43,152 nt of DNA. It comes from Williamsia sterculiae. Its GTDB lineage: Bacteria; Actinomycetota; Actinomycetes; Mycobacteriales; Mycobacteriaceae. The stretch covers positions 1 to 43,152 of the forward strand of contig NZ_FTNT01000017.1 in assembly GCF_900156495.1 (NCBI RefSeq). The letters are read 5' to 3'. The first letter of the stretch is position 1. The number at the start of each line of letters is the position of its first letter. Positions 1-8,226 of the stretch are shown one piece after another. The position numbers and the translations under genes are program-made. The notes beneath the pieces are model-generated. The model saw only the letters and a program-made list of their open reading frames with translations, did no database searches and had not been told where the DNA came from.

Positions 1-48
1 ATGGTACTGCACCCTCAACAGTGTGGGAGAGTAGGACACCGCCGAACA
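1..48 (+). rRNA. rrf: 5S ribosomal RNA, 3' end only
   Basis: The first bases match the 3' terminal part of actinobacterial 5S rRNA: the helix IV/V region and the end GTAGGACACCGCCGAACA are characteristic. The 5' part and the rest of the rRNA operon lie before the window. A strong hairpin follows at once, as expected at the end of an rrn operon. The exact 3' end is set by similarity and may be a base or two off. Confidence 0.9.
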
Positions 49-56
49 CAACCCCA

Positions 57-93
57 GGCATGCCCCGCACCACGTGCGGGGCATGCCCCATTT
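57..93 (+). terminator. Intrinsic terminator of the rRNA operon
   Basis: A perfect 14-bp stem (57-70 with 74-87) encloses the 3-nt loop CAC. A short T run (ATTT) follows on the plus strand. It sits 9 nt after the 5S rRNA end. The symmetric stem may also stop transcription from the converging monooxygenase gene, whose stop codon is about 15 nt further on. Confidence 0.85.
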
Positions 94-103
94 CAGGGGA
101 CGA

Positions 104-1957
104 TCAGGACAGGTGATGAACTTCCTGGAGTCCGTACACCGGCGTGGGCAGCCCCTCGTATCGCGCCTTGATCTGTAGTGCGAGATACAGGGAATAGTGT
201 CGCGACTGGTGCAGATTGCCGCCGTGGAACCACAGGTTCTCCTGCTGTGTCGGTTTCCACATGTTGCGCTGTTCGCCCTCCCACGGACCGGGATCCTTCG
301 TGGTGTCGGAGCCGAGCCCCCAGACCTTCCCCACCTTGTCGGCGACGTCTTGTCCGATGAGGTCTGCGGCCCATCCGTTCATCGACCCGTATCCGGTGGC
401 GTACACCACCGCATCAGCGGGTAACACCGTCCCGTCACCGAGGACCACCGCATCCTCGGTGAGGTGGTCGACGTTGCCGTGTGCGAGCTTGATGCTGCCG
501 TCGGCCACGAGCTCGGCGGCACCGACGTCGATGTAGTAGCCCGATCCGCGGCGCAGGTATTTCATGAACAGACCCGAGCCGTCGTCACCCCAGTCATGGT
601 CGAAGCCGGCCGCCTGGAGGCGTGCGTAGAAGTCCTTGTCGCGTTCCCGGATCGCGTCGTACACCGGGATCTGGAACTCGTGCATGATGCGGTACGGCAA
701 CGAGGCGAACGTCAGATCGGCCTTCTCCGTGGTCATACCCGAGGCGACGGCCCGCTCTGAGTACAGGTCGCCGAGTCCCAGCTCCATAAGGGAGTCGGAC
801 TTCACGATGTGGGTGGACGATCGTTGCACCATGGTGACGTCGACGCCGTTCTCGTACAGCGCCTTACAGATGTCGTGTGCGGAGTTGTTCGACCCCACCA
901 CCACGGCCTTCTTGCCGACGTAGGCGTCCGGACCGGGATGCTCGCTCGAATGATGCTGATCCCCGCGGAACACGTCGGCGCCGGGGAACGCCGGGACGTT
1001 CGGCTTGCCCGACATCCCGGTGGCCAGGATCAGCTGTGTCGGGCGCAGTGTGACGCGTTCGCCATCCCGGTCCACCTCGACGGTCCAGACGCCTTCCGCG
1101 TCGTCGAAGGCGGCCGAGATACAGCGGGTGGAACTCCAGTACGGGACCTCCATGACCCGGGTGTAGAACTCCAGCCAATCGCCGATCTTGTCCTTGGGCG
1201 CGAAGACCGGCCAGTTCTCCGGAAACGGGAGGTACGGCAGATGGTCGTACCAGACCGGGTCGTGCAGACACAGTGACTTGTAGCGCTGACGCCACTGGTC
1301 GCCGGGGCGTGCGTGCGTATCGATGACGATCGACGGCACGTCGAGTTGTCGCAGCCGCGCACCGAGCGCGATACCGCCCTGCCCGCCACCGACGATGAGG
1401 GCGTACGGCTGGGTCTGGTACCCGAGGTCACGTTCCTCGTCGTCGCGCCGCTCTGACCACGACCGGGTGTCCCCGGACTGCCCGTGTACCGCGCCGCGAA
1501 CCCGTCGGGTGCGCTGCGGCTCCTCGAACCCCTTCAATTCGCGCAGGCTGGTCAACAACGTCCAGGCGCGATCCTGTCCGTCGTCGTCACGGCGCAGTCG
1601 CAGCAGGCCCTTGCCGCGTCCGATCGCGGTCTCGAACTCGATGAAGCCCGTCACCACGTCGCCATCCGCGGTCGCCGGTTCAGAGGTGACGAAGCCCGAC
1701 GGATCGGTGTCGTCGAGTCGGTCGGAGAGCATGTCGGCGATCTCCTGCCGTCCCTCGACCGTCTTGAGATTCCAGGTGAACGCCACCAGGTCACGCCAGA
1801 AGCTGTCGATGACGAACCCGGACACCACCCGATCGATGTCGCGGGCGGCCACACCTGCCTCGAAGTCGGCAAGCCACCGTTGCATCCGCGTCTGTGGATC
1901 GTCGGCGTCGTCGGGTTCGCGAGGTGACACCGGTGTCGGATCCATGGTCTGGGTCAT
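104..1957 (-). CDS. Flavin-containing monooxygenase with N-terminal NTF2-like domain
   Basis: The 617-residue protein has two parts. Residues about 25-145 resemble a SnoaL/NTF2-like fold (the W-R-D-L-V-A-F-T-W region). Residues about 185-610 form a class B flavoprotein monooxygenase. The FAD motif GGGQGG lies at 190-195 and an ATGMSGKPNVP signature at about 312-322. A second dinucleotide-type motif, GSNNSAHD, lies at about 355-362, where NADPH should bind. Such enzymes oxygenate nucleophilic N or S atoms, or insert oxygen next to ketones; the substrate cannot be read from sequence. The ATG was chosen because GGAAGG lies 7 nt upstream; an upstream in-frame start would add residues without homology. 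It diverges from a GAF-domain regulator, its likely controller, and converges on the rRNA terminator. Confidence 0.85.
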   Translation of the reverse strand: MTQTMDPTPVSPREPDDADDPQTRMQRWLADFEAGVAARDIDRVVSGFVIDSFWRDLVAFTWNLKTVEGRQEIADMLSDRLDDTDPSGFVTSEPATADGDVVTGFIEFETAIGRGKGLLRLRRDDDGQDRAWTLLTSLRELKGFEEPQRTRRVRGAVHGQSGDTRSWSERRDDEERDLGYQTQPYALIVGGGQGGIALGARLRQLDVPSIVIDTHARPGDQWRQRYKSLCLHDPVWYDHLPYLPFPENWPVFAPKDKIGDWLEFYTRVMEVPYWSSTRCISAAFDDAEGVWTVEVDRDGERVTLRPTQLILATGMSGKPNVPAFPGADVFRGDQHHSSEHPGPDAYVGKKAVVVGSNNSAHDICKALYENGVDVTMVQRSSTHIVKSDSLMELGLGDLYSERAVASGMTTEKADLTFASLPYRIMHEFQIPVYDAIRERDKDFYARLQAAGFDHDWGDDGSGLFMKYLRRGSGYYIDVGAAELVADGSIKLAHGNVDHLTEDAVVLGDGTVLPADAVVYATGYGSMNGWAADLIGQDVADKVGKVWGLGSDTTKDPGPWEGEQRNMWKPTQQENLWFHGGNLHQSRHYSLYLALQIKARYEGLPTPVYGLQEVHHLS

Positions 1958-2067
1958 TATCCGTTCCTTCCTGCTGGCGGTGCTCGTGCTCGTGCGGGTG
2001 CCGCATCCGATGACGGGCGGCATCCGCATGTGATAGACACCACACCGAGCCGGCGGATGGGGCAAGG

Positions 2068-2084
2068 GTGCAACCCCGTGCAAC
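2068..2084. promoter_or_regulatory. Direct repeat GTGCAAC-ccc-GTGCAAC, candidate regulator site
   Basis: Two identical 7-mers begin 10 bp apart, one helical turn, in the 173-bp space between the divergent monooxygenase and GAF-regulator genes. This spacing suits two protein protomers on one DNA face. The regulator next door is the natural candidate to bind, but nothing here proves it. Confidence 0.4.
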
Positions 2085-2130
2085 GCCCAGCAGGCAAGGG
2101 GCCGGTGAGCAGGGAAGTGGTGGTACGGAC

Positions 2131-3372
2131 ATGGTGCGCTCGTCACCCGAGGCGGCCGTCGCGACCGGTGACGACCCACGCGATTACGCGCGGCTGCTGG
2201 CGGCGGTCTACGACGCGACGATGGCGGGTGATCGTGCCCCCGCCCGACCGCGGGCGGTGATCGCGGAGTCGTGGGAGCAGTTGATGGCCGACGGCGTGGA
2301 CCCCGCCCGACACCGTGACCCCCTGGTGGAGAGCGACGAACTCGACGCGCTGCGGCGGCGATCCGGTCTCGTGGGTGTTCTCGAGGAGATGTCGCGCGGT
2401 CTGGGGTCGTTGACCGCCGACGGCGACAACATCGTGGTCGTCGCCGACTCGCGTGGTCGGGTGTTGTGGCGCTCTGGGCACGCGTCGGTGCTGCAGCGGG
2501 CCGACAGCCTCGGATTCGTGGAAGGTGCGCACTGGGGTGAGGGGGCGGTGGGGACCAATGCCATCGGCACCGCCTTGGTATCACGGCAATCCGTACAGAT
2601 CTTCTCTGCCGAGCACTACCAACCCAGCCACCACACGTGGACCTGTGCAGGCGCACCGATACGTGACCCGCGCACCGGTCGGGTGCTCGGTGTGGTCGAC
2701 GTGTCCGGTCCGGCGGCCACGGTGCACCCGACCACGGTGACCGTCGTGGATCTGGTGGCGCGGCTGGCCGAGTCCCGGTTGCGGGAGACCCACGATCGGT
2801 TGCTCAACGAGATCCGCGCGGTGTCGGCGCCCATACTCGCCGCGGTCGCGGCACCGGCGCTGGCCGTCGACACCGACGGCTGGGTGGCCGCGGTCGGTTC
2901 GGTGCCGGTGTGCACTCGGTTGCAGTTGCCCGGCGACCCCGCCGCCGGCCCCGCCTGGGTGCCCACGATCGGGTGGTGCGACTTCGAACCGTTGCCGGGC
3001 GGATGGCTGGTACGGGTGGTGAGAGACGGCGCGGCGCGGGACGAGTCCGTCACCACCGTGGTGGTGGATCTGATCGGTGAACCGACGGTGCGGGTGTCCG
3101 GTCGACAGGGTCGATGGCATCGCATCGTGTCTCGGCGGCATGCCCAGATCCTGCGACTGCTCGCGCAACACCCGGCCGGGCGCAGCGCCGCGGAGTTGTC
3201 GGTCGACCTGTACGGCGACGACGGGCACACGGTGACGGTGCGCGCCGAGATGTCACGACTGCGGCGGCAACTGCCCGGGCTCGTCGCGGCGCGTCCCTAT
3301 CGTTGCGCCGACGGCGTGGTGATGCAGCTACGTCCCGACGGGGTGGCCTCCGACACGTCCTCGGCGGGCTGA
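2131..3372 (+). CDS. GAF-domain transcriptional regulator
   Basis: The 413-residue protein has a GAF sensor domain at about 75-225, with the GTNAIGTAL and [20 protein letters not shown] signatures seen in the sensory part of AcoR/MimR-type activators. The AAA+ sigma-54 domain of AcoR is absent. Residues about 340-410 ([15 protein letters not shown] and the segment ending LRRQLPG) look like a winged-helix DNA-binding end, as in actinobacterial GAF regulators next to oxidoreductase genes. The ATG was chosen because AGGGAAG lies upstream and the reading frame ahead of it looks non-coding. It probably controls the divergent flavin monooxygenase in response to a small molecule bound by GAF. The ligand is unknown. 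Confidence 0.8.
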   Translation: MVRSSPEAAVATGDDPRDYARLLAAVYDATMAGDRAPARPRAVIAESWEQLMADGVDPARHRDPLVESDELDALRRRSGLVGVLEEMSRGLGSLTADGDNIVVVADSRGRVLWRSGHASVLQRADSLGFVEGAHWGEGAVGTNAIGTALVSRQSVQIFSAEHYQPSHHTWTCAGAPIRDPRTGRVLGVVDVSGPAATVHPTTVTVVDLVARLAESRLRETHDRLLNEIRAVSAPILAAVAAPALAVDTDGWVAAVGSVPVCTRLQLPGDPAAGPAWVPTIGWCDFEPLPGGWLVRVVRDGAARDESVTTVVVDLIGEPTVRVSGRQGRWHRIVSRRHAQILRLLAQHPAGRSAAELSVDLYGDDGHTVTVRAEMSRLRRQLPGLVAARPYRCADGVVMQLRPDGVASDTSSAG

Positions 3373-3402
3373 CCCCCGGCGATCGGAATCGGTGCGGGAG
3401 CT

Positions 3403-3408
3403 TATGGT
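3403..3408 (+). promoter_or_regulatory. Candidate -10 element (TATGGT) of nucS, leaderless
   Basis: TATGGT fits TANNNT and ends 7 nt before the GTG that homology assigns to NucS. This places the transcript start at or near the start codon. No clear -35 is visible. It supports GTG rather than the two in-frame starts 8 and 4 codons upstream. Confidence 0.5.
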
Positions 3409-3415
3409 GGGCACC

Positions 3416-4102
3416 GTGCGTCTGGTCATCGCGGATTGTCAGGTCGACTACATCGGGCGATTGACGGCTCATCTGCCCCGCGCCCGTCGGCTGCTGCTCA
3501 TCAAGTCCGACGGGTCGGTCAGCGTGCATGCCGACGACCGCGCCTACAAGCCATTGAACTGGATGAGCCCGCCGTGTTGGCTCAGCGAGGGTGAGGCCCC
3601 CGACGACGTCGATTGGGCCGGCCGGCTGTGGGTGGTGACCAACAAGGCCGGTGAGGAGCTGCGTATCACCATCGGTGAGGTCGAACACGACTCCAGCCAT
3701 CAGCTCGGACAGGACCCGGGGTTGGTCAAGGACGGTGTGGAAGCACACCTACAGGAACTGTTGGCCGAGCACGTGACGACGCTCGGCGACGGTTACACGC
3801 TGGTCCGGCGCGAATACATGACGGCGATCGGCCCGGTGGATCTGCTGGTCCGGGATCCGCACGGCTCATCGGTCGCGGTGGAGATCAAACGTCGCGGCGA
3901 CATCGACGGCGTGGAGCAGCTGACCCGCTACCTCGAGCTGCTCAACCGCGACCCGTTGTTGGCGCCGGTCAGCGGGGTATTCGCGGCGCAGCAGATCAAA
4001 CCGCAGGCGCGCACCCTGGCCGAGGATCGTGGAATACGTTGTCTGACGCTGGACTACGACCGCCTCCGCGGCACCGAGAGCACCGAATTCAGGTTGTTCT
4101 GA
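3416..4102 (+). CDS. nucS: Mismatch-specific endonuclease NucS/EndoMS
   Basis: This 228-residue protein is the key enzyme of the non-canonical mismatch repair of Actinobacteria that lack MutS/MutL. It cuts both strands at G-T, G-G and T-T mismatches. The N-terminal DNA-binding half carries the family signature ([18 protein letters not shown], about 39-56). The C-terminal PD-(D/E)XK nuclease has D142 (GPVDLL), E156 and K158 (VEIKR). The last residues, EFRLF, match the sliding-clamp binding tail known for this family. The GTG start follows the conserved N-terminus MRLVIADC and a TATGGT -10 element. It is followed after 9 nt by a small zinc-ribbon-like gene. Its order relative to epimerase and fadA4 is that of M. 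tuberculosis. Confidence 0.95.
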   Translation: MRLVIADCQVDYIGRLTAHLPRARRLLLIKSDGSVSVHADDRAYKPLNWMSPPCWLSEGEAPDDVDWAGRLWVVTNKAGEELRITIGEVEHDSSHQLGQDPGLVKDGVEAHLQELLAEHVTTLGDGYTLVRREYMTAIGPVDLLVRDPHGSSVAVEIKRRGDIDGVEQLTRYLELLNRDPLLAPVSGVFAAQQIKPQARTLAEDRGIRCLTLDYDRLRGTESTEFRLF

Positions 4103-4111
4103 GGGTGCCGC

Positions 4112-4405
4112 ATGCCCAGACACAATCGGCGTGACCGGCAACGCCCACCACCCGCGGGCGGTGGGTTCGGTTTCTCGCAGGTCGAACCGGGTCCTTCGGG
4201 TCTCGACGTGGACCACCACGTGCGCCGGATCCCCGCCTCCCGCGCGACCAAGATCTACCGGTGTCCGGGGTGCAACAACACCATCACCGTCGGAACCGCC
4301 CACATCGTGGCGTGGCCGGTGGACGACTTCGGCGGTGCCGAGGAACGCAGACACTGGCACACCGGATGCTGGACGGGTCGACGCGGACGTACCGGCTACC
4401 GCTGA
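4112..4405 (+). CDS. Small conserved actinobacterial protein with zinc-ribbon-like Cys/His motifs
   Basis: The 97-residue protein has a basic N-terminus and a CPGC pair (C51, C54). A later HWHTGC cluster (H81, H83, C86) could complete a zinc site. It lies 9 nt after nucS and is surely co-transcribed. Genes of this kind commonly follow nucS in this order and are often labelled ATP/GTP-binding protein, but no P-loop is visible here. The CxxC pair could recall an HNH-like or ribbon scaffold, yet no H-N-H core can be made out. Function is unknown; a link to mismatch repair is suggested only by linkage. Confidence 0.8.
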   Translation: MPRHNRRDRQRPPPAGGGFGFSQVEPGPSGLDVDHHVRRIPASRATKIYRCPGCNNTITVGTAHIVAWPVDDFGGAEERRHWHTGCWTGRRGRTGYR

Positions 4406-4426
4406 CCACGCGTCGGCGGCTCGTCG

Positions 4427-5530
4427 TCAGCGGTAGGAGATCGCGGTCCGCGACCGCGGACCGCGGGTGTGCTGTGCGGTCGTCGCTTCATCGGTGTCCG
4501 AGTCCGACTCGGTTTCGGCCGACGGTGCGCGGCCCGTGTCGTCCCGTTGTCCGGCGTTGATCGCCTCGGCCGTCTCCGTCTCGATGCGCGCGGCGTCATC
4601 GTCGAGTTCGCGGAGGAAGTCGGGGATCTGATCGAGCTGACCGCGGACCTCCGCGAGTTGCGCGAGCATGCGGCGTCGCAATTGGTGGGTGCTCTCGACC
4701 GTCTCGCGCGCCCGGGTCAGGTGTTCGGTGGCCGTGGACTCGGCATGGCGCCGCGTGCGGTCGGCGCGCGCCTGAGCCTGCTCGATCAGTTCGCGAGCGG
4801 TGTCGCGACTCGACGTCTCCAGTTCGTGCACCTCGGCGGCCACCTTCTCGCGTCGTGCGGCGATGGTGACGTCGAAGTCCTCCTGGATCCGGTCGCGGTT
4901 CTGCTGCGCCCGCAGGTCGTCTTCCTCGGCCTGGACACGCGCGCGTTCGAGGATCCGTGCCGCCTCCTCGCGCGCGGCCTGCATGGCGGCGGTGTGTTCG
5001 GACTCGAACGCCGTCCGCCGTTCCTCCAACTCGTGATCGAACTGTGCGCGCCTGCTCGTCATCTCTTCTTCGCGACGGGCCAAGTCGGCGTCGGATTCGG
5101 CCGCGCGGCGTTCCGCGTCCTCGATCAGCTCGCGGGCGGCGGAGTCGGCATCCGCGCGGGTCTGCTCGGCCTCCTGACGGGCGATCGACACCGTCTCGGC
5201 GGCCTCCGCGGCAGCCTGGGCCCGACTCTCGGACACCTCGTCGGAGGCCAACTGCAGCATGCGCGAGATGCGCTCGCTCATCCCCTGCGCGGTGGTCGGC
5301 GGGACCGAGAGTTTGTCCACCTCGCGGCGGAGCGCCTCGATCTCGTCCCGGGCATCCTCGAGGTGGTCGGCGAGTTCGCGGGCGTTGGCTGCGGCAGCGT
5401 CGCGGTCGGCGGCCATCACCCGCAGGTCGGCGTCGACCCGCTTGTACCAATCGTTGACCTGCTCGCGGTCGTACCCGCGCATCACGATCGGGAAATGCGT
5501 ACCGACCGGCCGGCTGGGATCTGAGGGCAT
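4427..5530 (-). CDS. DivIVA-domain coiled-coil protein
   Basis: The 367-residue protein starts with a DivIVA-like membrane-curvature segment (FPIVMRGYDREQVNDWYKRV, about 13-32). A long Ala/Glu/Arg-rich coiled coil follows at about 35-320, with a disordered Asp/Ser/Thr tail. Proteins of this design (Wag31/DivIVA, the RsmP/FilP filaments) organise polar growth and cell shape in Actinobacteria. Here the N-terminal domain and length suggest a cytoskeletal or polar scaffold role, but which one is unclear. True Wag31 normally sits near ftsZ and sepF, so this is a paralogue. TAAACT lies 6 nt before the ATG and no Shine-Dalgarno is present, which points to a leaderless mRNA. It converges on the nucS operon. 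Confidence 0.8.
   Translation of the reverse strand: MPSDPSRPVGTHFPIVMRGYDREQVNDWYKRVDADLRVMAADRDAAAANARELADHLEDARDEIEALRREVDKLSVPPTTAQGMSERISRMLQLASDEVSESRAQAAAEAAETVSIARQEAEQTRADADSAARELIEDAERRAAESDADLARREEEMTSRRAQFDHELEERRTAFESEHTAAMQAAREEAARILERARVQAEEDDLRAQQNRDRIQEDFDVTIAARREKVAAEVHELETSSRDTARELIEQAQARADRTRRHAESTATEHLTRARETVESTHQLRRRMLAQLAEVRGQLDQIPDFLRELDDDAARIETETAEAINAGQRDDTGRAPSAETESDSDTDEATTAQHTRGPRSRTAISYR
4442..4465. terminator. GC hairpin at the convergent ends of the nucS operon and the DivIVA-domain gene
   Basis: A perfect 11-bp inverted repeat (4442-4452 with 4455-4465) lies in the last codons of the DivIVA-domain gene, just past the stop of the converging small gene. No U tract follows, so it is at best a weak or factor-assisted terminator. 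Part of it may be chance in an Arg-rich, GC-rich coding tail. Confidence 0.35.
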
Positions 5531-5536
5531 GAGTCG

Positions 5537-5542
5537 AGTTTA
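5537..5542 (-). promoter_or_regulatory. Candidate -10 element (TAAACT) of the DivIVA-domain gene
   Basis: On the minus strand TAAACT fits TANNNT and ends 6 nt before the ATG. No Shine-Dalgarno is visible, so a leaderless transcript is likely. The 65-bp gap to the upstream epimerase gene leaves room for an independent promoter. Confidence 0.5.
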
Positions 5543-5595
5543 GCGGCCGCGGCGACCGAGTCGACGGAACAGCGACAGGTGTGGTGACCCGTCCG

Positions 5596-6069
5596 TCAGC
5601 GGCTTGTCGCGGCGGGTTCGACCAGCTCGAGAAGCACCCCGCCGGCGTCCTTCGGATGCACGAAGTTGATCCGAGAATCTGCGGTGCCGCGACGTGGCTG
5701 CGGGTAGAGGAGGCGCACCTGCTGCTCGGTGAGCCGACGCGTGACCTCGTCCAGATCCGTGACCCGGACCGCGAGTTGCTGCAACCCCGGTCCACTGCGG
5801 TCGATGAATTTGGCGATGGTCGACGACTCGTCCAAGGGTGCCAACAACTGGATCAGGGTGGAACCCGCCGCACCGCCCGCCGGACCGATCATCGCCTCCT
5901 GCACACCCTGATCGGTGTTGGTCTCCTCGTGCAGACAGACGAAACCCAGATGGTCGGCGTACCACCGCTTCGCGGCATCGAGATCGGGCACCGCGATACC
6001 CGTGTGGTCGATGGCGGTGACCAGGTCGCCGATCGTGGTGGTGACTGGGTTGCCTGCGGATGTGCTCAT
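5596..6069 (-). CDS. mce: Methylmalonyl-CoA epimerase
   Basis: The 157-residue protein is a vicinal-oxygen-chelate (glyoxalase-fold) enzyme that interconverts the S and R forms of methylmalonyl-CoA, linking propionyl-CoA breakdown to methylmalonyl-CoA mutase. Visible family features are [18 protein letters not shown] near the N-terminus, carrying the first metal-ligand His. The central [11 protein letters not shown] has Gln-Gln-Leu-Ala where many epimerases have His-His-(I/L)-(A/C). The end reads [17 protein letters not shown], with the last metal-ligand Glu. Length fits the family. TACCGT lies 6 nt before the ATG, suggesting a leaderless message. It diverges from the thiolase gene fadA4, as in M. 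tuberculosis Rv1322A-Rv1323. Confidence 0.92.
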   Translation of the reverse strand: MSTSAGNPVTTTIGDLVTAIDHTGIAVPDLDAAKRWYADHLGFVCLHEETNTDQGVQEAMIGPAGGAAGSTLIQLLAPLDESSTIAKFIDRSGPGLQQLAVRVTDLDEVTRRLTEQQVRLLYPQPRRGTADSRINFVHPKDAGGVLLELVEPAATSR

Positions 6070-6075
6070 GGGTGA

Positions 6076-6085
6076 ACGGTAATCT
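6076..6085. promoter_or_regulatory. Overlapping divergent -10 elements between mce and fadA4
   Basis: On the minus strand TACCGT (6076-6081) lies 6 nt ahead of the mce start codon. On the plus strand TAATCT (6080-6085) is a good -10 for fadA4, predicting a start point near 6092 and a leader of about 118 nt. The two hexamers share two base pairs, so polymerase can probably occupy only one at a time. Confidence 0.45.
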
Positions 6086-6090
6086 GGAGC

Positions 6091-6102
6091 GTGACGAGTC
6101 AC
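6091..6102. promoter_or_regulatory. Inverted repeat GTGAC-GA-GTCAC at the predicted fadA4 start point
   Basis: Perfect 5-bp arms separated by 2 bp lie at the predicted transcription start of fadA4, 5 bp past its TAATCT -10 box. The position suits a repressor operator. The regulator is unknown, and a short repeat like this can arise by chance. Confidence 0.3.
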
Positions 6103-6209
6103 CACCGCCCCCTCGGTGGCCCCACCCGCGCGGCCCGGGATCGGTCGCGTCGCAGCAGATCGCGGTGTCACCACCGACATCGTGGCGAACAGACGTCCAG
6201 GAGGACCCC

Positions 6210-7397
6210 ATGTCATCAGTGATCGTGTCCGGCGCGCGTACCCCGGTCGGCCGCCTGCTGGGGTCGCTCACCGATTTCAGTGCCGTGGACCTCGGGGCCA
6301 TCGCGGTGCGCGCGGCGCTGGAGAAGGGCAACGTCCCCGCCGACGCCGTCGACTACGTGATCCTGGGTCAGGTACTCGGAGCGGGTGCCGGGCAGATGCC
6401 CGCCAAGCAGACCGCCGTCAAGGCCGGTATCCCGTGGTCGGTTCCCGCGCTGACCATCAACAAGATGTGCCTGTCCGGTATCGACGCGATCGCCCTGGCC
6501 GACCAGCTGATCCGCGCGGGTGAGTTCGACGTCGTGGTCGCGGGTGGTCAGGAGTCCATGACCCAGGCTCCGCACCTGCTGCCCAAGAGCCGCACCGGGT
6601 TCAAGTACGGCAACACCGAACTCGTCGACCACCTCGCCTACGACGGCCTCTTCGACGCGTTCACCGATCAGCCGATGGGTGGATTGACCGAGCAGAAGAA
6701 CGACGCCGACGGTTTCACCCGCGCCCAGCAGGACGAGTTCGCAGCACGGTCGCATCAGCGCGCCGCCGTGGGCTGGAAGAACGGCGCCTTCGCCGACGAG
6801 GTGGTGCCGGTCAGCATCCCGCAGCGCAAAGGTGATCCGATCGAGTTCACCGCGGATGAGGGAGTACGCGCGGACACGACCGCCGATTCGCTGGCCTCGT
6901 TGCGTCCGGCCTTCCGCCGTGACGGCACCATCACCGCGGGCAACTCGTCGCAGATCTCCGACGGTGCGGCCGCGGTGGTGGTGATGAGCAAGGAGAAGGC
7001 GACCGAGTTGGGGTTGACCTGGTTGGCCGAGATCGGCCCGCACGGCGTGGTCGCGGGCCCCGACTCCGGACTGCAGTTGCAGCCGGCCAACGCCATCGTC
7101 AAGGCCTGTGAGCGTGCGGGTATCACCCCGGCCGACCTCGACCTGGTCGAGATCAACGAGGCATTCGCCGCGGTGGGTCTGGCTTCGACCGCAGAGCTCG
7201 GCATCGACCCCGAGATCGTCAACGTCGACGGGGGAGCGATCGCCATCGGTCACCCCATCGGCATGTCGGGGGCACGGATCGTGTTGCACCTGATCCTGGA
7301 GTTGGCCCGTCGCGGCGGTGGCGTGGGTGCGGCCGGTCTCTGTGGTGCCGGTGGTCAGGGTGACGCGCTGATCCTCACGGTTCCGAAGCAGGCCTGA
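6210..7397 (+). CDS. fadA4: Acetyl-CoA acetyltransferase (thiolase)
   Basis: The 395-residue thiolase condenses two acetyl-CoA to acetoacetyl-CoA, or cleaves 3-ketoacyl-CoA in the reverse direction. The nucleophile is C87 in [10 protein letters not shown], the general base region is GHPIGMSG (H348), and the second catalytic cysteine is C378 in [13 protein letters not shown] is also present. Length is normal for the biosynthetic family. The ATG has a strong AGGAGG 6 nt upstream, which rules out the longer in-frame reading. It is divergent from methylmalonyl-CoA epimerase, as in M. tuberculosis, where the orthologue Rv1323 is called fadA4. Symbol assigned by family and synteny. Confidence 0.93.
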   Translation: MSSVIVSGARTPVGRLLGSLTDFSAVDLGAIAVRAALEKGNVPADAVDYVILGQVLGAGAGQMPAKQTAVKAGIPWSVPALTINKMCLSGIDAIALADQLIRAGEFDVVVAGGQESMTQAPHLLPKSRTGFKYGNTELVDHLAYDGLFDAFTDQPMGGLTEQKNDADGFTRAQQDEFAARSHQRAAVGWKNGAFADEVVPVSIPQRKGDPIEFTADEGVRADTTADSLASLRPAFRRDGTITAGNSSQISDGAAAVVVMSKEKATELGLTWLAEIGPHGVVAGPDSGLQLQPANAIVKACERAGITPADLDLVEINEAFAAVGLASTAELGIDPEIVNVDGGAIAIGHPIGMSGARIVLHLILELARRGGGVGAAGLCGAGGQGDALILTVPKQA

Positions 7398-7463
7398 TCG
7401 ACGTGACGCACATCTACTACCAGGTGTAGTGGATGGCGTCGCCGGTGCGGCACAATGGGCGGC

Positions 7464-7811
7464 ATGGCGAACATCCTGGATCTGAGCACCACGGCCAAGC
7501 GGTTCCGTTTCATCGCGGTGTTGGAGGCCATCACCTGGCTGGCCCTTCTGATCTCGATGTACTTCAAGTGGGTCGAGGGTCACAAGGAAGCCGTCGCGGT
7601 TCCCGGGATGGTCCACGGGATCGTCTTCGTCGTCTTCGTCGTCGTCGCGATATGGACCGGGATCACACTCAAGTGGTCTCCCATGGTCATCCTCGCCGCG
7701 CTGATCTCGAGCATCCCGCCGTTCGGCACGCTGGTGTTCGAGTGGTGGGCCCAGCGCACCGGCAACCTGGCTGAACTCTCCACCACCCCGACGCGGGTGT
7801 CGGCGGGCTGA
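7464..7811 (+). CDS. DUF3817 integral membrane protein
   Basis: The 115-residue protein has about three membrane segments (residues about 14-30, 45-65 and 72-92). The DUF3817 signature is visible in the opening RFRFIAVLEAITWLALL and in the VHGIVFVVFV segment. The family is common in Actinobacteria and has no known function. ATG at 7464 is preferred because CACAAT, a weak -10, ends 7 nt before it; an in-frame ATG three codons earlier overlaps that box. A second DUF3817 gene lies near 26.7 kb, so the window encodes two paralogues of different length. It lies between fadA4 and the thiamine-binding gene without close coupling. Confidence 0.8.
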   Translation: MANILDLSTTAKRFRFIAVLEAITWLALLISMYFKWVEGHKEAVAVPGMVHGIVFVVFVVVAIWTGITLKWSPMVILAALISSIPPFGTLVFEWWAQRTGNLAELSTTPTRVSAG

Positions 7812-7889
7812 CACGCCCCCAGGCTGTGCGGGTGCGACCGTCCCGCGTCCGGGTTGCGCCGAGCCGTCGGTGCGGAGGAGCGTGGATGC

Positions 7890-8195
7890 ATGATCGTTGC
7901 CTTCAGTGTGGCCCCGTCCGGTGGTGACGCCGTGGAATCCGACGGCGGGATGAGCGAGGCGGTCGCCGCAGCCGTCCGTGTGGTCCGCGCATCGGGTCTG
8001 CCGTACGAGACCTCCTCGATGTTCACCAGCATCGAGGGGGAGTGGGACGAGGTGATGGCCGTGGTCAAGGCCGCGACCGATGAGGTCGCGGCCCGAGCCC
8101 CGCGGGTGTCGCTGGTTCTCAAGGCCGACATCCGGCCCGGTTTCACCGGCCAACTCACCGCCAAGGTCGATCGCGTGGACGAGATCCTGCGATGA
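7890..8195 (+). CDS. MTH1187/YkoF-type thiamine-binding protein
   Basis: The 101-residue protein begins MIVAFSVAPSGGD and contains SSMFTSIEGEWDEVM and RVSLVLKADIRPG, typical of the MTH1187 (thiamine_BP) family. These are small ferredoxin-like-fold proteins that oligomerise and bind thiamine or its relatives. GGAGGAG lies 9 nt before the ATG. An MFS exporter gene follows 31 nt downstream on the same strand, so the two may be co-transcribed and could share a ligand. That link is inferred from linkage only. Confidence 0.82.
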   Translation: MIVAFSVAPSGGDAVESDGGMSEAVAAAVRVVRASGLPYETSSMFTSIEGEWDEVMAVVKAATDEVAARAPRVSLVLKADIRPGFTGQLTAKVDRVDEILR

Positions 8196-8226
8196 ATCCC
8201 CGCGCGGAGCGCGACGTACGGCCTCG

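Noticed and set aside
4469-5524. Plus-strand reading frame of 351 codons opposite the DivIVA-domain gene
   Set aside because: The minus strand encodes a DivIVA domain and a regular coiled coil. The plus reading is a Leu/Arg/Gly-rich shadow of those heptads.
7398-7463. Imperfect CTAC/GTAG dyad after fadA4 as terminator
   Set aside because: The loop would be a single base with a bulge in the stem, and there is no U tract; not a credible hairpin.
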